From: Panicum virgatum
Lineage: Eukaryota; Streptophyta; Magnoliopsida; Poales; Poaceae
Direction of reading: 5' to 3'
Length of the DNA stretch: 64,000 bases
Assembly (NCBI RefSeq): GCF_016808335.1
Contig: NC_053141.1
Location: 4,828,711-4,892,710, forward strand
The notes beneath the pieces are model-generated. The model saw only the letters and a program-made list of their open reading frames with translations, did not search any database and was not told where the DNA came from. The translations under genes were made by a program, and so were the position numbers. Shown in pieces: positions 1-9,760 of this stretch (positions within the stretch are counted from its first letter, which is position 1; every line of letters begins with the position of its first letter).

Positions 1-1
1 T

Positions 2-469
2 TACCACGAGCAAGCGGCACAATTCAAGCAACAAATCCACAGGGCAGAAAAGGCAACCCAAGAACTGGAGGAACAACGGACAAGAGCCGCACGCGCCGAA
101 TATTCCCTAGCCGCTCTCCAAGCCCAAGTGCAAGAATACAAGGCTCGCAGAGGAATGGGCGGGTGGATAGAGGAAGAAACCCATTGGGATAGAGGCACTC
201 AGACTGAAGAGGAAGAACCCGAAGAAACCCATTGGGATAGAGGCACTCAGACTGAAGAGGAAGAATCCGAAGAAACCCATTGGGATATAGGCACTCAGAC
301 TAAAGAGGAAGAACCCGAAGAAACCCATTGGGATATAGGCACACAGACTGAAGAGGAAGAACCCGAAGAAACCCATTGGGATAAGGGTACTCAGACTGAA
401 GATGATGTGATGGATCAGTACCACCCACCAAAGAAGCGCCCTATCCAGATCGAGGAAGAGTCCCCATGA
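2..469 (+). CDS. ORF0a of the chromovirus (3' part): coiled coil plus five TQT repeats
   Basis: The frame is open from base 2 and enters from outside the window, so the start is missing; 155 codons are visible. The first 50 or so residues are a Gln/Ala/Glu/Arg-rich probable coiled coil. Then come five tandem 16-residue repeats of the type EETHWDRGTQTEEEEP and a short tail ending at TGA. The motif (K/R)GTQT in copies 1, 2 and 5 matches the (K/R)xTQT site known to bind LC8/DYNLL dynein light chain; copies 3 and 4 have IGTQT. The coiled-coil part resembles the middle of the next frame (compare HEQAAQFKQQIHRAEKA with DEQASILREQTHRTEQA), so the two ORF0s look like diverged duplicates. Function is unknown; LC8 binding is inference. 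Confidence 0.75.
   Translation, partial: YHEQAAQFKQQIHRAEKATQELEEQRTRAARAEYSLAALQAQVQEYKARRGMGGWIEEETHWDRGTQTEEEEPEETHWDRGTQTEEEESEETHWDIGTQTKEEEPEETHWDIGTQTEEEEPEETHWDKGTQTEDDVMDQYHPPKKRPIQIEEESP
173..412 (+). repeat. 48-bp tandem repeat, five copies, in ORF0a
   Basis: Five in-frame units begin at 173, 221, 269, 317 and 365, exactly 48 bp apart. They differ by a few point changes (for example Arg, Ile or Lys before GTQT). The reading frame is preserved in all copies. Confidence 0.95.
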
Positions 470-616
470 TAGGAGTAGCACTCCAAGCTAGAACCCTATC
501 CTAACAGCCATGTATCCATGGAAACTATACCCCTCCATGTTAAAATAATAAGTACCATCTGTTCCCTTTGTATCCAAATACTCGTGCAAAATTTTTCACC
601 CTATCTTTGTTTTCAG

Positions 617-1477
617 ATGGCTGAGGAAGGATGGACCCAGGGCAATTGCCAAGCTGCACCTGGCTTCCCCAGCCTGTTGATCAATGCCCTGGAAAGCCTT
701 GGCGTTACAGAACGCCCAAGGTACTACAGCAGAGAGTACGAGCACCATGGTACCCTCCGCTGCAGGGTGATCCTTGTTATCGCCAGGAGTGACCGCTACC
801 CCGACATCCAGCCATGGCGAGTGACCGCTACAGGATTTAGGCACCAAGACACCTATCCCTTTGCCGTCAGAAAGGCATTCCGTAACCTGTGCCGGATTTT
901 TGAAAGACACCTCGCTTCCACATCAATGAGGTTCTTTCTGCCGGCCATCAGAACCCCAGTTTGGGAAGCACACATGAGAAGTCTGGAACGGCGCCGCCAT
1001 GGCGAAGACCCCCTGTACCAAGTGGCTACGTACCTAGCCTGCTTGGATCAGCTCTTTGACGAGCAAGCCAGCATTCTGCGGGAACAGACCCATCGAACCG
1101 AGCAAGCAGAGCTCGCGGTAAGACTGCAACAGATCCGAGCAGCCCAAGCCGAGGCAAGAGCCGCAGCCGCGGTCAGCAGTGAAGCAGTTGCTCAGGAGAG
1201 CCTCAGGCAAGCCCGAGACCGGCGTATGCAAGAATGGACCAGAAGTGGAACACCAGTCCCGGCAATAGGAGAAGACCATATTCTACTCGGGACGCCCGTC
1301 ATTGGATGGGGACCACTCTTGGGAACCCCACAAGCCCCACCCGAGAACCCCGAAGGGCCTACTGCCACCGTCGAAAGAGAAGCTGCTACGCAACCCCTGG
1401 AAAATGGAAACCTAGAGGATGGCAAGCAAGGACAACTTTCACACTCCACCCCGGAAGAAGGCTCGCCCCGCGAGTAG
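617..1477 (+). CDS. ORF0b of the chromovirus: unknown protein with a folded N-terminal domain and a coiled coil
   Basis: I start this at the ATG at 617 (286 codons) because it directly follows a splice-acceptor-like tract (tttgttttcag). An upstream in-frame ATG at 518 lies within what reads as intron. Residues 1-115 look globular; the pattern PRYYSREYEHHG / CRVILVIA / WRVTATGF / AVRKAFRNLCRIF suggests strands followed by a helix, loosely like a double-stranded-RNA-binding fold, but I cannot confirm this. Residues of about 130-200 are Ala/Gln/Arg/Glu-rich and probably coiled coil. The tail has three GTP tripeptides and is Pro/Glu-rich. It shares its middle part with the preceding frame. It resembles ORF0 proteins annotated as unclassified retrotransposon proteins in grasses; their role is not known to me. 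Confidence 0.75.
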   Translation: MAEEGWTQGNCQAAPGFPSLLINALESLGVTERPRYYSREYEHHGTLRCRVILVIARSDRYPDIQPWRVTATGFRHQDTYPFAVRKAFRNLCRIFERHLASTSMRFFLPAIRTPVWEAHMRSLERRRHGEDPLYQVATYLACLDQLFDEQASILREQTHRTEQAELAVRLQQIRAAQAEARAAAAVSSEAVAQESLRQARDRRMQEWTRSGTPVPAIGEDHILLGTPVIGWGPLLGTPQAPPENPEGPTATVEREAATQPLENGNLEDGKQGQLSHSTPEEGSPRE

Positions 1478-1766
1478 AATGCCCGACGCCATCCTAGTGT
1501 TGTACCCTTCCAGCTCCTTTGGCTTAAGCTGTACCCTTAAGTGTGAACCTGTACCTGGACGTGTAGTACGCGTCTTAGTCTTGTCCCCGCGTTGTACCCT
1601 CCCTTGTAGTAATAAAGTTGTTTGTGCTTGTTGTTTGTCATGTTCGTGTGCTTGTTAGTCGGTGTGCTTTTCGGCAGAAGGTAGATTCTGCCTTTTCAAA
1701 AATACGAATTAAACAACTTAAACATCACTTAATCCCAATCTCACAAAAACTCTACCCAATCTACAG

Positions 1767-2876
1767 ATGGCTTCCCGAAGCGTTACGAGGGCCTCCCGCA
1801 TTCGAAACCTTGCAGTCGCTGGTACGGGAGTGCAGCCTAATGGACAGAACCCTCCTCAGGATGAACAGGAAGTGAGCCAGAACCGAGAAGAAAATCAAGG
1901 AGAAGTGCCACTACCACCACCACCACCCCTCAGAGACCTGTCACAGATAATCCACAACCAGACCCTCATATTGGAAACACTGGCCAATGCACTCATCAAC
2001 AAGCGGCCTCGAGAGCAAAACATGAACGACAAGCTGACAGCTTTTCTGAGGACCAAGCCGCCCACCTTTGCCGGATCCAGCAACCCCTTGGATGCAGACG
2101 ACTGGCTTCGTGTGATCCAGAGGAAGCTCGAGCCGTTTGAATGCCAGGACCGAGACAAAGTCCTTCTGGCAGCTCACCAACTCACCGGGACTGCCTTAGC
2201 CTGGTGGGAGAATTACTGTGCTGCTGCCGAAGATGCCTCCACCATCACATGGAAAGAGTTTGTGAAGGAATTCTGTCGCTATCATATCCCTTCGGCCAAC
2301 ATGAAGCGCAAGGCGGATGAGTTCCGCTTACTACAGCAAGGAAGCATGTCGGTGGAAGAGTACACCCATCAGTTCACAGAGTTGGCCCGTTATGCACCAA
2401 AAGAAGTAAACGATGATGAAAAGAAGCAGGACATGTTCAAGAAAGGACTGAACCCAGAACTCCGGACCTTGCTTATCCCTCAGATCTACCCTGACTTCAA
2501 TACTCTGATGAACAAGGCTATTCTCACAGAGAGGGCCAAAATTGAAGAAAGGAAGGATAACAAGCGCAAGTTTTTGGAAAGCAAGTCCCGTCAGCAGGAT
2601 CGCTTTCAGAAACCAAGAAGTTTCAGCTACACTGCACCAAGATCCCAGGCCCCAATGCAGTATAGGACTCAATCTCAGGTGACAGGCCCACAGGCCCCTA
2701 ACACACAGCTCAGGAGCCAGAACACCATGAGGGCCTCGCAGAGCAATGCCAGTCAAGTCACCACCAACAACAGCAATGCTAGGGTCTGTTTCAACTACCG
2801 AGAGACAGGACATTTCATTGCCAACTGCCCATATGCCAAGAACAAGCCTGCTACATTAGCCTTCTCATCACGGTGA
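1767..2876 (+). CDS. gag: gag polyprotein of the chromovirus
   Basis: A 369-residue frame begins at an ATG directly after an acceptor-like sequence (ccaatctacag). The central part is a standard plant Retrotrans_gag domain, with LTGTALAWWENY at about residues 138-149, then FVKEFCRYHIP and SVEEYTHQFTELARYAP. A basic, Gln/Ser-rich linker follows. The C-terminal zinc knuckle reads CFNYRETGHFIANC; the second Cys of CX2CX4HX4C is Tyr (codon 2796-2798), so zinc and RNA binding are probably impaired. In the intact family gag forms the particle and packages RNA, and pol follows it. Confidence 0.92.
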   Translation: MASRSVTRASRIRNLAVAGTGVQPNGQNPPQDEQEVSQNREENQGEVPLPPPPPLRDLSQIIHNQTLILETLANALINKRPREQNMNDKLTAFLRTKPPTFAGSSNPLDADDWLRVIQRKLEPFECQDRDKVLLAAHQLTGTALAWWENYCAAAEDASTITWKEFVKEFCRYHIPSANMKRKADEFRLLQQGSMSVEEYTHQFTELARYAPKEVNDDEKKQDMFKKGLNPELRTLLIPQIYPDFNTLMNKAILTERAKIEERKDNKRKFLESKSRQQDRFQKPRSFSYTAPRSQAPMQYRTQSQVTGPQAPNTQLRSQNTMRASQSNASQVTTNNSNARVCFNYRETGHFIANCPYAKNKPATLAFSSR

Positions 2877-5800
2877 ATGGACCAAGGACAGTTCTGTCAG
2901 GTGCCAACCGAGTGCCCATCCGCAGCAACAACAACACCAACAACAACAGTCAGCAGATGAGGCAGCCCCAGCAGTCATTTGGATGAGCCTGCGTCAACCA
3001 CATCAATGCGCAGGAGGCTCAAGGAGCTCAGGGCGTAGTGCTCGGTGAGTACCTAGTCAGCTCAGCTCTTGCAATAGTACTATTTGATTATGGAGCATCA
3101 CACTCATTCATATCCTCGAGTTTTGTGAAAAACACAATATACCTACAATACTACTAATAACAACCCTATTAACTCGGACGCCTGGAGGTGACATCAAGTG
3201 TCAACTAGGTTGTCTACGGGTAAGGATCAATTTAAGTGGGGTAGAATTTTTAGCAGACTTAGTAGTACTAAAGTCTAAGGGAATAGACGTGATCCTTGGA
3301 ATGGACTAGTTAAGCCGACACAATGGTCTCATAGGTTGTACTGACAAGGTGGTACACCTAACAAACCCGAAAAAGAGTACGAGTGACCTGCCATACCCGG
3401 GTAAGTGGATCAGACCCAATGGTGTTTAGCATGGAAGCCAAGTCCTTGGAAGAAGTCCCGGTAGTAAGTGAATACCCAGATGTTTTTCCTGAAGAATTTC
3501 CTGGGATGCCACCAGATAGGGATATAGAGTTTGTTATCGACCTTGTCCCTGGAACCGGCCCTATAGCCAAGAGACCCTATAGGATGGCAGCCTCCGAATT
3601 GGCAGAATTAAAGAAGCAACTGGAAGAATTACAATGAATTGGCTTCATCAGGCCAAGCTCGTCGCCTTGGGGAGCCCCAGTCCTATTTGTCAAGAAGAAG
3701 GATGGGAGTATGAGGTTGTGTGTAGATTACCGGGCACTGAGCGAAGTTACCATCAAGAATAAGTTCCCCCTTCCCAGGATTGATGACCTTTTCGATCAAC
3801 TAAAAGGAGCCAAGTACTTCTCCAAGATTGATCTAAGGTCAGGATATTTTCAGCTTAAGATCAGAGAAAGCGATATTCCAAAGACAAGTTTTGTCACCCG
3901 CTACGGACAGTTTGAGTTTACCGTAATGTCTTTTGGACTCACCAATGCACCTGCATATTTCATGAACCTCATGAACAAGGTGTTTATGGATGAGTTAGAT
4001 AAGTTTGTCATAGTCTTTATTGACGACATACTTATTTACTCCAAGAGTGTTCAGGAACACGAGCAACATCTGCGGGTAGTACTGGAAAAATTGAGAGTAC
4101 ACAGGTTATATGCCAAAATCAGCAAATGTGAATTCTGGCTGGAGAAAGTAGCTTTCCTTGGTCATATTCTAACCGCGGAAGGAGTAGCAGTGGACCCCGA
4201 GAAGGTCGAAGCAGTCTCCAATTGGCAGCAACCAACCAACGTCAGTGAAATTAGAAGTTTTCTTAGATTAGCTAGATATTATCGGAGATTCATTGAAGGA
4301 TTTTCCAAGATAGCCCGGCCCATGACAAAGCTGCTCAAGAAAGAGAAGAAATTCACCTGGACAGAGTCATGTGAGAGGAGTTTTCAAGAATTGAAGAATA
4401 GGTTGACGACCGCTCCAGTGCTGACCCTACCGGACATTCATCGGGATTTTGTCATCTATTGTGATGCATCCCAACAAGGATTGGGTTGTGTACTGATGCA
4501 AGACGAGAAAGTTGTTGCATACGCTTCCCGCCAACTCAGGCCTCATGAGCAGAATTATCCAACCCATGATTTGGAATTTGCAGCCGTAGTGCATGCCCTT
4601 AAGATTTGGAGATATTATTTGATTGGGAATAAGTGTGAGATCTACACCGACCACAAGAGTTTGAAGTATATTTTTACCCACCCAGATTTGAATTTGAGGC
4701 AAAGAAGGTGGTTAGAACTGGTTAAGGATTATAATGTAGAAATTCATTACCACCCTAGCAAGGCTAACGTGGTAGCCGATGCCTTAAGCCGGAAATCCTA
4801 TGGACCCAAGGATGATCATCTGCGAGAGGAAATGGCACGATTGAATGTGCACATTGTCCCTCGAGGCTCCAGCCACGTGCTGAACGTCCCATCCACACTA
4901 GAGGACAGAATCAGAAAGGCCCAAGGTTCGGACAAGGATTTAATGAAGATCCGCAAACATACTGGAGAAAACAAGGCACCGGATTTTAGAGTGGATGATA
5001 AAGGAACGTTATGGTATAAAAATAGGATTTGTGTGCCCCAGAAAGGAGGCTTCCGGCAAGTGATCATGGACGAGGCTCATAACTCAGCATATTCCATTCG
5101 CCCAGATCGACCAAAATGTATCTGAATTTAAGACAAAAGTATTGGTGGAATGGAATGAAGGCGGATATTACACGATTCGTCTCCCACTGTGATACGTGTC
5201 AAAGAGTCAAGGCCGAACATCAGAAGCCAGCAGGTTTGTTGCAATCCCTACCCATCCCGGTTTGGAAGTGGGATGAGATAGGAATGGACTTTGTAGTGGG
5301 TTTGCCCAGAACATAGAAAGGACATGACTCCATATGGGTAATAGTGGATCGACTCACTAAATCGGCTCATTTCATACCCGTACGGACAAATTACGGTGGA
5401 GAAAAGCTAGCCAAGCTCTATGTGAAAAATATAGTAAAGTTACATGGTGTGCCTAGCAGAATTGTTTCAGATAGAGGGACTCAATTCACCTCTAAGTTTT
5501 GGAAGAGTTTGCATAAAGCCATGGGCACCAGTTGGATTTCAACTCCACTTATCACCCGCAAACGGATGACCAGACAGAAAGGGTGAATCAGATCATGGAG
5601 GATATGTTGAGAGCATGTGTCCTTACCTATGGCAAGGATTGGGAGCAAAGTTTACCCTATGCGGAATTTTCATACAACAACGATTATCAAGCGAGTTTAG
5701 GCATGTCGCCATTTGAAGCTCTTTATGGCAGAAAATGCAGGACTCCCCTGATGTGGTCAGAGGTTGGAGAACATGCCTTAGTCGGACCCGCACTCATAAA

Positions 5801-6398
5801 GGAAGCAGAAGAAAGAGTTGCCGAGATTAGAGAAAAGCTGAAAGCAGCCCAGTCTCGACAGAAGAGCTACGCGGACCAGAAAAGACGGGAAATAAGTTTC
5901 AACCCAGGAGATTTCGTCTATCTCAAGGTTTCACCCATTCGAGGAACTCGAAGATTTCAAGTACAAGGAAAGTTGGCCCCTCGGTACATTGGACCGTACC
6001 AAGTTCTGAAGAAAGTCGGAGCAGTAGCATACCATCTAGAGCTACCAGAAGAAATGTCGGATATACACCCAGTGTTTCATGTCTCGCAGTTAAGAAGGTG
6101 TTTGAGAGTACCCGAGGCAGAACACGTGCCAATAGAAGCGATAGATCTGCAGCCAGACCTACGATACCAGGAAATACCGGTCAAGATCCTAGACACAGTC
6201 ACTAGGAGGACAAGAAACTCCGAGGTACGGATTTGTAGAGTCCAGTGGAGCAGGCACGGAGTAGAAGAAGCTACGTGGGAACGCGAAGACGCTCTGAAGA
6301 AGGAGTTTCCCCATCTGTTTAGGAGCCAGCCGAATCTCGAGGACGAGATTCATTTTAAGTGGGCTAGGTTTGTGACATCCCAAAATCCACCAAATTAA
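2877..6398 (+). pseudogene. pol: pol remnant: protease, RT, RNase H, integrase, chromodomain
   Basis: The protease part is fragmented; its active-site motif reads LFDYGASHSF where the family has Asp-Ser-Gly (Tyr codon 3089-3091). A TGA at 3635-3637 precedes the RT. The RT/RNase H frame runs 3710-5125 with [12 protein letters not shown] as the catalytic FxDD box, [12 protein letters not shown], and RNase H motifs [12 protein letters not shown] and [10 protein letters not shown]. The frame shifts near 5100. The integrase zinc region (HCDTC) and core (DRLTKSAHF) follow, with a TAG at 5314-5316 and a 1-base loss near 5530. The rest (5532-6398) ends in a chromodomain (VQWSRHGVEEATWEREDAL), which in chromoviruses directs integration toward marked chromatin. 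This copy is non-functional in several places. Confidence 0.92.
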
Positions 6399-6624
6399 AT
6401 CATGAGTTAAAATATTTCATTTCAAAACTATTTTCATCGTTGAGCTCATTTAACCCTAACCAGAAAAATTTTCGCCATCCCGACACCCGATTTCAATCGT
6501 CGTTCCATCTTTTCTTATTTTCCGCCGACTGTACCCATCTCTCTTTTTCCATCCCATGCCGCCCGGTGGCCTGTCGCCCACGCGCGGCCGCCCACCGCGA
6601 TCAGCGCCGGTGCGATCCTCCTCC

Positions 6625-6745
6625 CTCTTTCTCTCTTTCTTTTTCTCTCTCTCTCTCTCTCTTTTCTTTTTCCCTCCCCTTTTCTTTTTCCTTTTCTTTT
6701 TCTTTCTCCCTCCTCCTCCCTTCTCCTTTCTCCCTCCTCTGCCCC
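6625..6745 (+). repeat. Pyrimidine-rich (CT)n tract in the LTR
   Basis: This is about 120 bp of nearly pure C and T, including a run of CT dinucleotides, in the upstream (U3) part of the LTR. It precedes a very GC-rich stretch with CACG and CGCG runs. Confidence 0.85.
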
Positions 6746-7323
6746 ACTCCCGCACACCTCCGAGCAGGCCGCTCGACCCGCGCTCACGCCCGGCCCGGCT
6801 CCCCGACCTCGCCCCGGTGCACGCGCCCCGCCCCAGCTTGCCCGCGCGCACACGCACACACGCCCGCACGCACGCGCGCGGCGCTCGGCGCACCGAGACA
6901 CGACGCCGCACCACGCTGCGGCCGCCCACGCGCCGACCCTGCTCCTCCGCCCACACGCGCGTGCGTCTGCACCCGGCCACCCCACGCGCGCGTGCGCCAC
7001 ACGACGCGCGCCGCCCGCCGTGCCGCTTGCCGCTTGCAGCTCGACGCCGCCCGCCCACGGTCCCGCTCGACCCTGCTCCCGGGCCCGCCCACGCACTACT
7101 CCCACTTGCGCTCTCCGCGCCACCCGCCGCCTAGCAACAGCGCCGCCCTGCACGCCGAGCCCCACGCCGCCGCTGCCACCTCCCTGTGCTCGCCACTGCT
7201 ACCGCCTCGCCGCCCGCACGCCGCTCCGCGACACGCGAACGCGGCCGAACGCCATTAAGGCTCGCCGCGCCGCTCGCCGGCCGCCACCACCAGCCCCGCA
7301 CCGCTCCACCGCCTTCCCTCAGC

Positions 7324-7330
7324 TATAAAG
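7324..7330 (+). promoter_or_regulatory. Putative TATA box of the LTR
   Basis: TATAAAG follows GC-rich sequence and precedes a CT-rich leader, the usual layout of a plant LTR core promoter. Transcription would begin about 30 bp downstream. Position and context only; not tested. Confidence 0.55.
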
Positions 7331-8086
7331 GGACCCCTGGCTCGCCTCCATTCCTCCACGAACCTGTCCAGCCCCGCGCGCCCCTTCCTCGGCCTTGCAG
7401 CACCGCCGCCGCAGCCACCTCCGCCCACCGCAACCGGCCCTCGTCGTCCCACCTCCTCGCACCGTCCCAGCCCGTGGTAGGACCGGGAATCGAATCCCAG
7501 TAGCCCCCTCCCTTTTTTCCCCCTCACCCCAGCCGCCGCCGTGGCCCAGAGCGTCGGGATTGACGCCGCCGGCGCCCCTGTTCTCCCCTCCCATGTTTCG
7601 GTCGGGAAGAAGGGGAAGGCTGGGCAGTTTTGCCCAAAGGCCCCTGGCCTTTCTTTCTTTTATCTAAGAACCCTTCCACCCTTTTAATCTTTTGCAAAAG
7701 AAACCCCCATGCTCTCCCTATTTAAAGAAAGACCCTTCCACTATATAACACATTTATAAATAAACCCCTACACCTTTTCAGTATGCCCCGGATATTTCCA
7801 GAAATTATGATCAAGCCCTTCCACTATTAGAAATAATTACAATCAGGTCCCTGACTCCTTATTTAACCCCTAGACCTCCCTGTAACCTATCATTTCATGC
7901 GCCAAACAACTCCCGATCGACTTGAAACTTTACCACGTCATTCCTAACATAGTTTTGGCCATGCCATTAGGAAACCGCCCAAAAATATTACTTCTATCTC
8001 CATATCTTAATTGTTTCCTATTCGAGCTCAACGATAAAACTTTTATTTCTTTTTCTTGATTGTGTGTTTGTTTGTATGCGTCGTAG

Positions 8087-8238
8087 ATCACGGTGTGAAC
8101 GAAGGAGAACCCATCGATGAGCAATACTGCGAGCCAGCGAACGAGGACCAGTTCCGTGATCTCGAACCCGAAGGACAGTGCTTCGATCAGGACCTCCCGG
8201 AAGGATTTGAAGACGGCAAGTTCAATCCCGCCCTTTGA
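8087..8238 (+). other. Exon-like acidic reading frame inside the LTR
   Basis: A T-rich stretch ends in gtatgcgtcgtag, a plausible splice acceptor. It is followed by about 49 codons of Asp/Glu-rich peptide (including DHGVNEGEPIDEQYCEPANE) ending at TGA 8236-8238. A second T-rich tract ending ttttacag at 9321-9329 precedes another short acidic frame, DDPDFVLEDIE then TAG. Both would lie in the leader of the element's RNA. It could be a spliced leader peptide or chance. Confidence 0.4.
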
Positions 8239-9760
8239 TGCATGTTTTCTCCCAGTTTTTATAAACACAATATATTGGTCTGTTTTACAAAATTGCATAT
8301 GTTTTGTCTGCTGAAAACACGGTTGGATAGCCACCCCTTGATTTGTTATAACTATTCCTTGACCACCTAGGTTAATGTCTGAATGCGTTTGGACGTTAAT
8401 CGCTATTAGAACGCTTAGGACCATAAACTCAATACAATTTGTTTTATAAAGGAAAATGTGTAAGTGTGTGGGAAGGGAAAAATGTGAAATTTCGAAAGAT
8501 GAGTTTAGATGGGATGGATGGCATTTCTGTGTGATTTGCCGTTTGGTGTGCTCGTGCCTGTGTGGCAGAGCAAGGAAGGGAGATATCCATCTTGTCACAA
8601 TTAAGGACTGAGTTGGAGTGTCTTCTCACCTAACTCCACTATCGTGCAAACCACTCAACCATTGAATGGGCAACGGCTTAGCATAAACCCCACTAGTTAG
8701 TCTGATAGCCATCAGAAGAGCTGAGAGCAACGGGTGATCAAGGAGAAGGGATTAGCTCTGTGTGACTTATGCCCCTGTTAGAACCTCTGTGATAGGTCAA
8801 TGACCCCTTGGTGGATCCCGTAATGGCTAGTCAGGTCTAGCTAAGGTGGGTAATGGCTTTGTTGGTATCTGCACCGACACTAAGATGATCGAGTTGCGGT
8901 ACCCCGCTTGTGGGTAATGTTGCACACCTCTGCAGAGTTAAAATCTATTCGAATAGCCGTGCCCACGGTACTGGGCGAGTTACGGTGTGCTCACATAACT
9001 AGTGTTTATTTTGGGATGGGTTGGCGTGAGTTGTTTTGGAAAAGTGTCCGACAGTTGTGCCGTGTGCTACGGCGGATGAGGAGTCCAGTAGCAGCTTAAA
9101 ACTTGGATCCTGTGTGGATCAACCCCTCGTGTTACTCGGTACAGGAAAACTGGTTTTGGAAATGCTTGCTTTCAAATGAACCCATGCATAAATCTAGCTT
9201 TCCGCAAAAGTAAACCCTAACCTTATCCTTGAATTACCCTGTGCATTATATTCTCTTTATTCCCCCTTCCGTGGGTGTGGTTGGACTTGCTGAGTACGTT
9301 TGTGCTCACCCCATTCTTAATTTTTACAGAGGATGACCCAGACTTCGTTCTCGAGGACATCGAGTAGGGTACCGTCCTGCACCCAACCTTGCATGTGGAT
9401 TAGGGTCACCCGCAGGAGATCTCGCATGGCGCAAGACTCTGATGACCCCCTTTTTATAATTAATATCGTTGTGTGGGTGTGGGTTGTAATCCTCGCGATA
9501 GTGGCGCTTCTCTGCCCATTACCGCGTAGAGTTAATATCGTTGTGTGATGAACCATTTGATGTAATAAATGTGTCATCAGCCTCCTGAGACTGGTGTTGG
9601 TATCACATTTAAGTCTTCTCTTATGAGGGGACGCTTCACATGGCTGATAGAGATAAATCTATTGTATTTCCCCTGTTTAAAGTTTTGTTTGATACTTGTA
9701 TTACTTATCATATTTGGGATGGAAATATTAGATATCAAATATTACGGACTAAAGATATAC

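Larger units (their letters stand above)
1..9640 (+). mobile_element. Ty3/gypsy chromovirus LTR retrotransposon (Tekay/RIRE3-like), 5' end outside the window
   Basis: In order the element shows two ORF0-type frames, gag, a protease remnant, reverse transcriptase, RNase H, integrase with a C-terminal chromodomain, and a complete right LTR. The gag-PR-RT-RH-IN-chromodomain order and the long LTR fit the Tekay/Del branch of chromoviruses. The extra upstream frames fit the ORF0 reported for rice RIRE3/RIRE8-type elements. The left LTR, primer site and 5' target duplication lie before base 1. The coding part carries a stop before RT, a stop in integrase, two frameshifts and changed residues in the protease and zinc knuckle, so this copy should not be autonomous. 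The right end runs straight into Helitron sequence, so it probably inserted into that Helitron. Confidence 0.93.
6371..9640 (+). repeat. Right (3') LTR of the chromovirus, about 3270 bp
   Basis: The LTR starts TGTGACATCCC and ends TTCACA, giving matched TGTGA...TCACA ends. A decayed purine-rich tract (aagtgggctagg) lies just upstream. It overlaps the end of pol by 28 bp. The first 1.2 kb is GC- and pyrimidine-rich with long frames on both strands that look like composition artefacts. A TATA-like box lies at 7324. The downstream part holds exon-like segments near 8087-8238 and 9331-9367. The left LTR is outside the window, so age cannot be estimated here. Confidence 0.85.

Noticed and set aside
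6440..7600. Long overlapping frames on both strands in the LTR
   Set aside because: Composition is extremely Pro/Arg/Ala-rich, all phases are open because the DNA is GC-rich, and no domain is visible.
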